From: BPGX01 sp035405785
GTDB taxonomy: Bacteria; Bacteroidota; Bacteroidia; B-17B0; Aurantibacillaceae
DNA length: 27,777 nt
Direction of reading: 5' to 3'
Assembly (NCBI GenBank): GCA_035405785.1
Contig: DAONJS010000017.1
Coordinates: 1 to 27,777, forward strand
Part shown: piece by piece, positions 1 through 7,146 of the stretch
Layout: each line of letters begins with the position of its first letter
Numbering within the stretch: the stretch's first letter is position 1
Translations under genes and position numbers: made by a program
The notes under the pieces: generated by a model
Told to the model about the DNA's origin: nothing
The model's database searches: none
The model's input: only the letters and a program-made list of their open reading frames with translations

Positions 1-75
1 ATAAAAGATTTGAAAGGGAAGATACATGAATATGTAGGACATGTAACATGTTTACCAAATAGTAATGAGGAATAA
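1..75 (+). CDS. C-terminal end of an unidentified rightward gene (partial)
   Basis: Reading frame 1 is open from the window edge to a TAA at 73-75 and gives 24 residues ending in PNSNEE. The composition (Lys, Glu, Gly, Val, a polar acidic tail) looks like the end of a soluble protein, and the gene would converge on ccmE with about 58 bp between the stop codons. The fragment is too short to name. The opposite strand here has no comparable reading. It could be chance, because a 75-bp open frame is not rare. Confidence 0.4.
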   Translation: MKDLKGKIHEYVGHVTCLPNSNEE

Positions 76-133
76 ATGGGAGAAAATTAAAAAAAATTAT
101 ACTAAATTGATATTGAAATTTTAGGATATGAGT

Positions 134-517
134 TTACTTACCCATTTGAGCATCATTATATTTAGAAGGACATTTCATTAAAATATCATTTGCTTCAAAA
201 GTGTTTCCATTCATTTTTCCAATAACAACAATTTGTTCGCTTTTTTCAAAATCCTGTGGTTTGCTTTTATGTAAAATAACTTTTCTTTTTTCACCTAATT
301 GATCTATAAGATAAAATTCAAATTTATCAGGATTTTCAAGAGGATTGTAATATTCTGCTTCTGAAGTATCTCTTTTGCCAACAATATGATATTCTTTATG
401 AGGATTTTGTTCTGCTTCTTTAAAGTTAGAATAAGTAGCAGTGTTGCTTAGTGAAGTTAAAATTACTCCAACGCCTATTGCCACTAATATCAATGCTATG
501 ATGTATATCTTTTTCAT
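134..517 (-). CDS. ccmE: CcmE-type heme chaperone, CxxxY variant
   Basis: This is a periplasmic heme chaperone of cytochrome c maturation system I. It takes heme delivered by CcmC/CcmD and passes it to the ligation machinery. The 127 residues begin with a single membrane anchor (about 4-22) and continue as a small beta-rich domain of the expected OB-fold size. In classical CcmE the heme-binding motif near the C-terminus is HxxxY (E. coli His130). Here the aligned stretch DILMKCPSKY has Cys116 and Tyr120, giving CxxxY, the variant described for Desulfovibrio and some archaea. The tail after it is only 7 residues. The gene follows the ccmD-like gene by 6 bp and is the last of a ccmC-ccmD-ccmE run. 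No ccmF or ccmA/B lies beside it. Confidence 0.88.
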   Translation of the reverse strand: MKKIYIIALILVAIGVGVILTSLSNTATYSNFKEAEQNPHKEYHIVGKRDTSEAEYYNPLENPDKFEFYLIDQLGEKRKVILHKSKPQDFEKSEQIVVIGKMNGNTFEANDILMKCPSKYNDAQMGK

Positions 518-523
518 ATTAAT

Positions 524-697
524 TTATTCAGATGAGTTTTTTTCTTTCAATTTATTTTCTAGTTCTTTAATTTTTTTATCTTGCATAAAAAGATAAACAG
601 CAATGGATAAGAAGATAATTACAAGTACTGCTATTACTACATAAATTTTTCCGCTTTGTCTTAATATATCAGCCATTTCAACAGGGGTGTTATTCAT
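524..697 (-). CDS. ccmD: CcmD-like small membrane protein
   Basis: This 57-residue protein begins MNNTPVEMADILRQSGKIYV. One hydrophobic segment covers roughly residues 18-38 and is followed by a charged helix rich in Lys and Glu (KDKKIKEL-type), the usual form of CcmD, which holds heme-loaded CcmE and CcmC together. It starts 8 bp inside the end of ccmC and stops 6 bp before ccmE, so translation is probably coupled. The order C-D-E supports the call more than sequence does, since CcmD proteins are poorly conserved. An internal Met at residue 8 is an alternative start. Confidence 0.8.
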   Translation of the reverse strand: MNNTPVEMADILRQSGKIYVVIAVLVIIFLSIAVYLFMQDKKIKELENKLKEKNSSE

Positions 698-1355
698 ATT
701 GAGAAATTTTTGAATGAAGTTTTGATAATCTAATTTTTAATTCTAATAACCATATACTAAAAAGTATCCATCCGATAACAGCGGGATAAAATACCAAACG
801 CATATTGCTATTTAGATCATATTTACTAAATGCAGGATTACCGCCATTGCCGGGATGTAAAGAATCAGTTAATCGTGGTAAAATCATAATAAAAACCATC
901 ATCAAAACATAAGCAAAGATATTGTATACTGCTGAAAGTTTAGCTTTTTTAATTTCATCTGTAACAGCATTTCGTAAGATAAAATAGGCGGTATAAACTA
1001 AAATAGCCATTGCTACACCATTCAATTTGGGGTCAGAAAATGTCCAGAAAGTTCCCCATGTAACTTTTGCCCACAACATTCCTGTTAAAATACCGGGTAT
1101 TGAAAAAAAGAAACCAATTTGTGCAGCTGCATTACTAATAACATCATTTTCTAAATTATTATTAGAAAGGTATTTAAGAGCATAAAATAAAGATATACTC
1201 ATCTGGAAAATTAAAGCAAACCACATAGGGACATGAAAATATAAATTTCTGATGGATTCATTTAATATAGGTAATGCAGGGACATTATTTAATAATCCTG
1301 CAATAATTGAAAATACAATAAGAACAACTGAAAAAATTTTGTAAAAAGAATTCAT
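690..1355 (-). CDS. ccmC: Cytochrome c maturation protein CcmC (heme handling, CcsA/CcmC family)
   Basis: This integral membrane protein presents heme to CcmE on the outer face of the inner membrane. The 221 residues form six hydrophobic segments. The Trp-rich heme-handling loop is WGTFWTFSDPKLNG, which differs from the classical WGxxWxWDxRLT by having Phe at two Trp positions and apparently one extra residue before the Asp. The following LHPGNGGNPAFSKYDLNSNMR stretch (here broken as LHPGNGGNPAF / SKYDLNSNM) and the conserved His residues fit family members from Bacteroidota. A TAGTTTTG promoter-like element lies just upstream. The stop overlaps the ccmD-like start by 8 bp. It could be labelled CcsA, but the size and the ccmD/ccmE partners favour CcmC. 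Confidence 0.88.
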   Translation of the reverse strand: MNSFYKIFSVVLIVFSIIAGLLNNVPALPILNESIRNLYFHVPMWFALIFQMSISLFYALKYLSNNNLENDVISNAAAQIGFFFSIPGILTGMLWAKVTWGTFWTFSDPKLNGVAMAILVYTAYFILRNAVTDEIKKAKLSAVYNIFAYVLMMVFIMILPRLTDSLHPGNGGNPAFSKYDLNSNMRLVFYPAVIGWILFSIWLLELKIRLSKLHSKISQYE

Positions 1356-1366
1356 AATAATGGCGG

Positions 1367-1374
1367 CAAAACTA
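1367..1374 (-). promoter_or_regulatory. Bacteroidota -7 element before ccmC
   Basis: TAGTTTTG on the minus strand matches TAnnTTTG and ends 11 nt before the ccmC ATG. No good TTTG -33 element is seen at 19-21 nt, so the call rests on one box. If used, the leader would be only about 6 nt. Confidence 0.42.
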
Positions 1375-1436
1375 CAAAATAAATTGTGATAAATATTTAT
1401 AAGAAAATTTAAAGATGTAAAATATGTGAATAAAAT

Positions 1437-2255
1437 TTACCCAATTTCTTTCACTAATTCTTTAACTATCAATGTCATTTTAGGTTCTTGTGCATTGGCT
1501 ACTTTTAGAACTTCTTCATGAGATACATTTTCTACATGACCTTCAATGCCAAGGTCTGTGATAATACTCATTCCAAAAACTTTCATTCCGCTGTGTCGGG
1601 CAACAATCACTTCTGGAACTGTGCTCATTCCTACTGCATCTGCTCCAAGACGCCAAAAACAGCGATATTCTGAAGGTGTTTCAAAGCAAGGTCCGCTCAC
1701 TCCTAAATAAACACCTTCTTTTACTCGTATATTATTTTTTTCTGCAATTTTCTTTGCTAATTCTCTGTATTCCTTGCAATACGCTTCACTCATATCTAAA
1801 AACCTTGGTCCTAATTCATCATAATTTTTTCCAATCAAAGGATTAGAAGGAAACAAATTGATATGATCTTTGATAATCATTAGTTCTCCTAATTGAAATT
1901 CTGGATTCATTCCACCTGCCGCATTGCTTACAATTAAGATATTGATTCCCATTTGCTTCATTACTCTTACAGGAAAAGTAACTTGTTTCATATCATAACC
2001 TTCATAGTAATGAAACCTGCCTTGCATTGCCATTACGGGCTTTCCAGAGATGTTACCAAAAATTAATTGACCTTTATGTCCGTGAACAGTTGATTGAGGA
2101 AAGTTAGGAATTTCAGAATAAGGTATAGTGTAATGAACATCAATTTCTTTTACTAATCCGCCTAATCCGCTACCTAAAATGATGCCCACAGTGGGTTTAA
2201 ATCCATTGATTTTACTGATAATGTAATTAGTTGTTTCTTGAATTTGTTGCAACAT
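1437..2255 (-). CDS. punA: Purine nucleoside phosphorylase, trimeric PNP-I/MTAP family
   Basis: The enzyme splits purine (deoxy)nucleosides with phosphate into base and (deoxy)ribose-1-phosphate, for purine salvage in the cytosol. The 272 residues carry the phosphate-binding GSGLG (28-32), HGHKG around His58, QGRFHYYEG (79-86, with His82), SNAAGG (110-115), GPCFETPSE with Glu192, and GADAVGMST (204-212). At the position that is Asn in classical 6-oxopurine PNPs (human Asn243) the sequence reads ITDLG, so Asp234 replaces it, as in MTA phosphorylases. The start overlaps the end of lpxK by 29 bp. No internal Met lies before GSGLG, so the overlap is real and suggests coupled translation. Family is certain; inosine/guanosine preference is not. 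Confidence 0.93.
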   Translation of the reverse strand: MLQQIQETTNYIISKINGFKPTVGIILGSGLGGLVKEIDVHYTIPYSEIPNFPQSTVHGHKGQLIFGNISGKPVMAMQGRFHYYEGYDMKQVTFPVRVMKQMGINILIVSNAAGGMNPEFQLGELMIIKDHINLFPSNPLIGKNYDELGPRFLDMSEAYCKEYRELAKKIAEKNNIRVKEGVYLGVSGPCFETPSEYRCFWRLGADAVGMSTVPEVIVARHSGMKVFGMSIITDLGIEGHVENVSHEEVLKVANAQEPKMTLIVKELVKEIG

Positions 2256-3336
2256 AAGTTAAGAGTTTTGAATTAAATGATGGTGAATGAGATTCAAAGT
2301 TTAATTGAATAGGAGCGACAAATATAGGTAAATTTGAATATGAATGGAGTAATGGTTTTAAGCGAACGGCGTCTTTTTCAGTAGTTACAAGAATTACAGG
2401 CGGATGCTTTTCCTGCCATGATTTGAATAGTTCTAAAATTAAATCAATGTCTTTTTCGGAAAAATTGTAGTGATCAGGATACTTTAAATGATAAAAATGT
2501 TGTGCATATTCCTTGATAAAAGTGGCTAATGGCAATGGATTAGCAATACCTGTAATTAAAATACAATTGTAATGTGCTAATTCCTTGTAGATATTGAGTT
2601 TGTGTTCAGGTGAAAATAATGAATAAAAATTTTGGTATTCAATTGAATTAAAAAACACTTCTTTTTTAGAGTAATGATTAATTTTTTCTTTTAAAAGATT
2701 GATTTGTTCTTCATCAGTATTTTCAGGCACTTTGCTTACAATTATCCAGTCAGCACGATGACTGCTTGATTTCAAATCCCTTAATTTTCCTAATGGAAAA
2801 AGATGGTCTTTTAAAAATGGTTTTGAAAAATCAGTTAGTAAAATATTTAAATGTGCTTTGATTCTTCTATGTTGAAAAGCATCATCTAATAAAATTATTT
2901 GAGTAGATGGGAATTGATTTAATATCTGCTGAATACCAAATACTCTATCTTCACAAACAGCAACGGTAATTTCAGGATTTTTTAATTTATACATAAGTGG
3001 TTCATCTCCAACTTCAGAAAAATGATTATTTATTTCAACTAATCTAAAACCTTTGCTTTTTCTGCCATATCCTCTGCTTAATACAGCAATTTTATATTTG
3101 GGTTTAAGTAATTCAATTAAGTAATTAGTAAAAGGTGATTTTCCTGTTCCTCCAAAATTTAGGTTGCCAATGCAAATTACAAGAACATTTTCAAATGAAT
3201 ATGATTTCAAAATTTTTTTATCATACAAAAAATGACGAACAAATAATATAATAGAAAATAAAATTGATAAAATCGCTAACAAAGGATACAAAAGAACTTT
3301 CAAAACATTAATTGTATGTTGCTGAATCTTTTTCAA
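2227..3336 (-). CDS. lpxK: Tetraacyldisaccharide 4'-kinase (lipid A biosynthesis)
   Basis: LpxK phosphorylates the 4' position of tetraacyldisaccharide-1-phosphate to give lipid IVA at the inner membrane. The 369 residues begin with a membrane anchor (about 10-34), followed by the Walker A region GNLNFGGTGKSP (57-68), LSRGYGRKSKG (86-96), the GDEP motif, LDDAFQHR and PLGKLRD, all characteristic of LpxK. Length is close to the family norm of about 330-370. The start lies 10 bp after the stop of the upstream S9B peptidase gene, and the end overlaps the nucleoside phosphorylase gene by 29 bp, so it sits inside an operon. The gene implies an LPS-type outer membrane. Confidence 0.95.
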   Translation of the reverse strand: MKKIQQHTINVLKVLLYPLLAILSILFSIILFVRHFLYDKKILKSYSFENVLVICIGNLNFGGTGKSPFTNYLIELLKPKYKIAVLSRGYGRKSKGFRLVEINNHFSEVGDEPLMYKLKNPEITVAVCEDRVFGIQQILNQFPSTQIILLDDAFQHRRIKAHLNILLTDFSKPFLKDHLFPLGKLRDLKSSSHRADWIIVSKVPENTDEEQINLLKEKINHYSKKEVFFNSIEYQNFYSLFSPEHKLNIYKELAHYNCILITGIANPLPLATFIKEYAQHFYHLKYPDHYNFSEKDIDLILELFKSWQEKHPPVILVTTEKDAVRLKPLLHSYSNLPIFVAPIQLNFESHSPSFNSKLLTYVATNSRNN

Positions 3337-3346
3337 TTATCAGGTT

Positions 3347-5503
3347 TTACTTTTCAATGTTTTCAATAATGTAATTACAAACTTTTTCAATGAGATGAGG
3401 CCTGTCTTTTCCAATGACATTATGTTTGTGTGTAGGATATACAAAATAATCCAACTGAATACCTTTATCAATTGCGGTTTTTAATAACATCATACTATGT
3501 TGCCATACTACTACATCATCTTCTGCACCATGAATGACCAATAATTTTCCTTTAAGATTTTGAATGCTATTTAATATACTTGTTTTTTTGAAACCATCAG
3601 GATTTTGTTGAGGTGTGTCCATATATCTTTCGGTATACATTACTTCATAATAACTCCAATCTACAACAGGACCGCCCGCTACGGCTACTTTGAAAACATC
3701 AGGATAATGTGTCATCAAAGAAAGAGTCATAAATCCACCAAAACTCCATCCAAATATTGCTAATTTTTTGTTATCAACATAAGGCAATGATTTAAGATAT
3801 TCTACGCCAATTAATTGATCTTTCATTTCTGCCTGACCTAATTGACGAAATGTAGTTTGTTCAAATTTTTTTCCTCTAAATGGCGTGCCGTGTCCATCTA
3901 TTGTAAATACAATAAAACCTCTTTCAAGCATATAATGATACCAAACTTCTCCGCCCATCATCCAAGTGTTTGTAACTAATTGCAAATGTGGTCCATTATA
4001 TAAATAAACTAACACAGGATATTTTTTTGTGCTATCAAAATTCACAGGATAAAAAATTCTACCATATAATGTAGTGCCATCAAAAGATTTTAATTCTACG
4101 GGTTTCCATTTTCCTGTGATGTAATTTTCAAGAGGATTAGCAGATTCAAAGATTAAATTAGATTGTTTTGTTTTAATGTTGGTTACAAAGTATTTTGCTG
4201 GCACATAGCAGGAGGTATAACTATCAACAAGATAATTTCCATCCTCATCAATGATGGCATTATGAAATCCATTTTCTTTTGATAGTTTTTCTATTTTTCC
4301 ATTTGTGATGTCAACGCTGTAAATGTCTTGATTGATGGGCGATTCGGCATTTGCAAGGAAAAATAATTTTTTTCCATCTTTTGAAAAATTCAATGTTTTT
4401 TTCACTTCCCATTCTCCTTTTGTAAGCTGTTTAAATAGTTTGCCATTCAAATCATACAAATACAAATGATAGTAACCATCACGATTACTTCTCCATATAA
4501 ATTGTGTAGGATTATTTTTCAAAAATAATGCAGGTGTTAATGGTTCAACATATTTATCATCTTTTTCTTCAAAGAGTGTTTTAATGAATTTTCCATCTTC
4601 TGCAGAATACATATTCAATTTCATATAGTTTTGGTCACGATTTAATACGGTAATTAAAACATATTTTTCATCTGGTGTAAATGCGATATTTGTTAGATAT
4701 TTGTAATCATCAGGATTTTCTTGAATGTATATAGTTTTTCCAGTTTTCAAATGATAAATTCCAACATATACTTTTTGACTTTTTTGACCAGCCATAGGAT
4801 ATTTTATGTTTTCTGATTTTGCAGGGAATTCAGTCCAATGAATGATAGGATAATCTGCCACTTCAGAATGATCAACCTTAAAGAATGCTAATTTTTCTGC
4901 AGATGAACTAAAATAAGCCCCTTCATTTATACCAAATTCATTGCGGGATGCAGGGTAACCATAAGTGAGATTGATGTTTCCATCATTTGATATGGCAATA
5001 TCTTTCTTTTGATAATGAATGTATAGATTAAAATCTTTTGTATAAGCCCATATTGTTGGATTGTCTGATAATACAAGATTTTCAAGATTGTTATAAGGAT
5101 GTTCAGTTGTATCAATAAAAATTTTAGAGGAAGTTATATCGTAGATGTAATATTTATTTTTCAGAGAAAAAGAGAATTGAGTTTTGTTTGGAAGCCAATG
5201 AATTAGAGGCAAAGAATTAAGTGTATCATTAGCAAAAGATTTTAATTGATTGTTGATTTGAGATAATGAAATAGTATTTGAAATTTTGCTGTTTTTGCAA
5301 TCATAAAAAATGATGTTGTTATTAAGCGAATAAGAAAGAATATTTTTATTCAAAAATTGAATGTTGTTTAATCTTTGTGGAGCAAGTGTAGATCGGCCAT
5401 ATAATACAGCATCTTTGATGCTTAATGATTTTTTTGTTTGAGATAATAATGTAGTTGTTATTAAGCCAAAAATTAAAAAATAGAAATTGAATTTTTTTAT
5501 CAT
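3347..5503 (-). CDS. S9B serine peptidase, prolyl tripeptidyl peptidase (PtpA)-like
   Basis: This is an exported exopeptidase expected to release N-terminal tripeptides ending in proline in the periplasm or outer envelope. From ATG 5503 it has 718 residues: a signal peptide (MIKKFNFYFLIFGLITTTLLSQ), an eight-bladed beta-propeller, and a C-terminal alpha/beta hydrolase with GWSFGG (Ser587), HGAEDD (Asp662) and YPTHKHNV (His694). The stretches RNEFG, YPMAG, VGIYHLKTGKT, KYVEPL, FIWRSNRDG and QLTKGEWEV recall P. gingivalis prolyl tripeptidyl peptidase A more closely than DPP IV; the DPP IV double Glu is Asn-Glu here. An upstream ATG at 5566 adds 21 residues before the signal peptide and overlaps the preceding gene, so it was not chosen. 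Substrate choice is inferred from homology. Confidence 0.88.
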   Translation of the reverse strand: MIKKFNFYFLIFGLITTTLLSQTKKSLSIKDAVLYGRSTLAPQRLNNIQFLNKNILSYSLNNNIIFYDCKNSKISNTISLSQINNQLKSFANDTLNSLPLIHWLPNKTQFSFSLKNKYYIYDITSSKIFIDTTEHPYNNLENLVLSDNPTIWAYTKDFNLYIHYQKKDIAISNDGNINLTYGYPASRNEFGINEGAYFSSSAEKLAFFKVDHSEVADYPIIHWTEFPAKSENIKYPMAGQKSQKVYVGIYHLKTGKTIYIQENPDDYKYLTNIAFTPDEKYVLITVLNRDQNYMKLNMYSAEDGKFIKTLFEEKDDKYVEPLTPALFLKNNPTQFIWRSNRDGYYHLYLYDLNGKLFKQLTKGEWEVKKTLNFSKDGKKLFFLANAESPINQDIYSVDITNGKIEKLSKENGFHNAIIDEDGNYLVDSYTSCYVPAKYFVTNIKTKQSNLIFESANPLENYITGKWKPVELKSFDGTTLYGRIFYPVNFDSTKKYPVLVYLYNGPHLQLVTNTWMMGGEVWYHYMLERGFIVFTIDGHGTPFRGKKFEQTTFRQLGQAEMKDQLIGVEYLKSLPYVDNKKLAIFGWSFGGFMTLSLMTHYPDVFKVAVAGGPVVDWSYYEVMYTERYMDTPQQNPDGFKKTSILNSIQNLKGKLLVIHGAEDDVVVWQHSMMLLKTAIDKGIQLDYFVYPTHKHNVIGKDRPHLIEKVCNYIIENIEK

Positions 5504-5558
5504 AAATAATTGATTTTGCCTGCAATTTAAGGAAATTAAACCAAGTAGCATAGTTGCA

Positions 5559-6929
5559 TCAGACAATTATTTCTTCAATTTGGTATAAACTTGGAACAGT
5601 TGATTTCCATCCCAATGTGTCTTTAAGTTTTACTAAAAATGTTTCAGCAGATTGTTTTTCACCATGAACTATAAAAGTTTTTTGTGGCTCTAAATTCATA
5701 TCACTTAACCAATCTAACAATTCACTTTGATCTGCATGTGCAGACAAACTATGAAGCACTTCTACATTTAATTTTACAGGATAATATTTACCATAAATTT
5801 TTAATTCATGTGCTCCTTCTAATAATTTTCTCCCTCTTGTTCCTTCTGCTTGAAAACCCACTAATAGCAAGGTATGTATTGGATTTGATAAATAATGTTG
5901 TAAATAGGTAAGTACTCTACCGCCAGAAACCATGCCACTTCCAGCAATGATGACTTTTGGAAAGTGTGTATGAATTATTTGATATGTTTCTTGAATTTCT
6001 TTTACCATTCTGAACATTTTGCACATTTCTGAACATTCATTCAATGATAATTTATGCCAGTCAGAAAAATTTCTGAATACATCTAAAACATCTGTTCCCA
6101 TTGGAGTATCAATAATAAAAGGCATTTCGGGAATAGAACCTTCTTTTCTTAATTGCCAAAATAAATACATAAGTAATTGCGTTCTTTCTACTGCAAAACT
6201 TGGTATAATTAAAGAACCACCTTTGCTGATTGTTTTTAGAAGAATTTGTTTTAATTTTTCTTTTACATCTTCTTTTGGATGGAGGCGATCTCCATAAGTG
6301 CTTTCAATAAAAAGTACATCTGCATAATTTGGTTTTTGAGGAGGATACATCAATAAATCATTTGGTCTGCCTACATCGCCACTAAACACAAAGTGTTTGC
6401 TTTTAATCTTTATGTCAATGAAACATGAACCAATTATATGACCATTTGGTTGAAAATTCACTTGAATATCTTCTGTAAGAGAAATCCATTTGTTAATGTC
6501 AATAGGTTCAAAGCGAGTAATAATTTTTTCTGCTTCTTCAATAGTGTATAACGGCTTTGCAGGATGATGTTTTGAATAACCTAATTTGTTGGCTTGTTCT
6601 GCTTCTTCTTCTTGTATTTTAGCACTATCTCTGATAACTATTGCAGCAATTTCAAGTGTAGGTGCAGAACCATAAATTTTTCCTTTGAAATTTTGTTGAA
6701 CTAATTTTGGTAAATAGCCCACATGATCCAGATGACCATGTGTTAGTAATACAAAATCTATATTTGAAGCGTTAATGGGTAAATAATCCCAGTTATAATT
6801 TCGCAACTCTTTTAATCCCTGAAATAATCCGCAATCTACAAGAAATTTTGTTTTTTTAGTTTCAATGAGATATTTAGATCCAGTAACTGTTCCTGCGGCA
6901 CCGAGAAAATGAATAAATACGGGCTCCAT
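5559..6929 (-). CDS. MBL-fold beta-CASP hydrolase (CPSF73/RNase-like)
   Basis: This is a metallo-beta-lactamase-fold protein of the beta-CASP type, a family of RNA-processing nucleases with two zinc ions. The 456 residues contain LGAAGTVTGS at the N-terminus, HGHLDH (His64, His66, Asp68, His69), SGDVGRP, a central beta-CASP insert with FAVERTQ, the KVIIAGSGMVSGGR stretch, and a C-terminal LSAHADQSELLDW and VHGEK. It resembles archaeal and bacterial CPSF73-like proteins rather than RNase J (no RNase J C-terminal domain). It heads the leftward run that includes the S9B peptidase, lpxK and punA, 55 bp upstream of the peptidase's preferred start. The RNA target is unknown. Confidence 0.9.
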   Translation of the reverse strand: MEPVFIHFLGAAGTVTGSKYLIETKKTKFLVDCGLFQGLKELRNYNWDYLPINASNIDFVLLTHGHLDHVGYLPKLVQQNFKGKIYGSAPTLEIAAIVIRDSAKIQEEEAEQANKLGYSKHHPAKPLYTIEEAEKIITRFEPIDINKWISLTEDIQVNFQPNGHIIGSCFIDIKIKSKHFVFSGDVGRPNDLLMYPPQKPNYADVLFIESTYGDRLHPKEDVKEKLKQILLKTISKGGSLIIPSFAVERTQLLMYLFWQLRKEGSIPEMPFIIDTPMGTDVLDVFRNFSDWHKLSLNECSEMCKMFRMVKEIQETYQIIHTHFPKVIIAGSGMVSGGRVLTYLQHYLSNPIHTLLLVGFQAEGTRGRKLLEGAHELKIYGKYYPVKLNVEVLHSLSAHADQSELLDWLSDMNLEPQKTFIVHGEKQSAETFLVKLKDTLGWKSTVPSLYQIEEIIV

Positions 6930-6981
6930 AATTTTTTTTGCGAAAAATACACAAAATAAAAGGTATGTAATAAATGATAAA

Positions 6982-7014
6982 ATTATACAAAATGTATAAT
7001 ATAAAATGTATAAT
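6982..7014. promoter_or_regulatory. Palindrome plus direct repeat in the divergent spacer (candidate operator)
   Basis: ATTATACA (6982-6989), AAA, then TGTATAAT (6993-7000) form a perfect 8+3+8 inverted repeat. A second copy of TGTATAAT follows at 7007-7014, so that a 12-bp direct repeat occurs at 6989-7000 and 7003-7014 with a 14-bp period. It lies between two divergent genes, where operators are often found. On the minus strand TACATTTTG also resembles a -7 element for the beta-CASP gene, so a promoter rather than an operator is possible, and AT-richness raises chance similarity. Confidence 0.4.
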
Positions 7015-7125
7015 TTGATTATGGAAAATCACAAATAAAATTTTACTATGAAATAGAAGATAAATTTTTATCGCTATGGCTATCTAAATTTTCTTAATGA
7101 TTAAATGAATTAAGTTTTAATTACC

Positions 7126-7133
7126 TATTTTTG
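7126..7133 (+). promoter_or_regulatory. Bacteroidota -7 element before the thioredoxin gene
   Basis: TATTTTTG followed by C matches TAnnTTTG(C). It ends 13 nt before the ATG at 7147, giving a predicted leader of about 8 nt. A -33 TTTG is not conserved (TTAA at 7101-7104 with 21-nt spacing). Confidence 0.5.
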
Positions 7134-7146
7134 CAAATTAAAAAAT

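Noticed and set aside
5504..5566. Upstream ATG (5566) for the S9B peptidase
   Set aside because: It would put 21 polar residues before a clear signal peptide and overlap the beta-CASP gene; ATG 5503 fits export.
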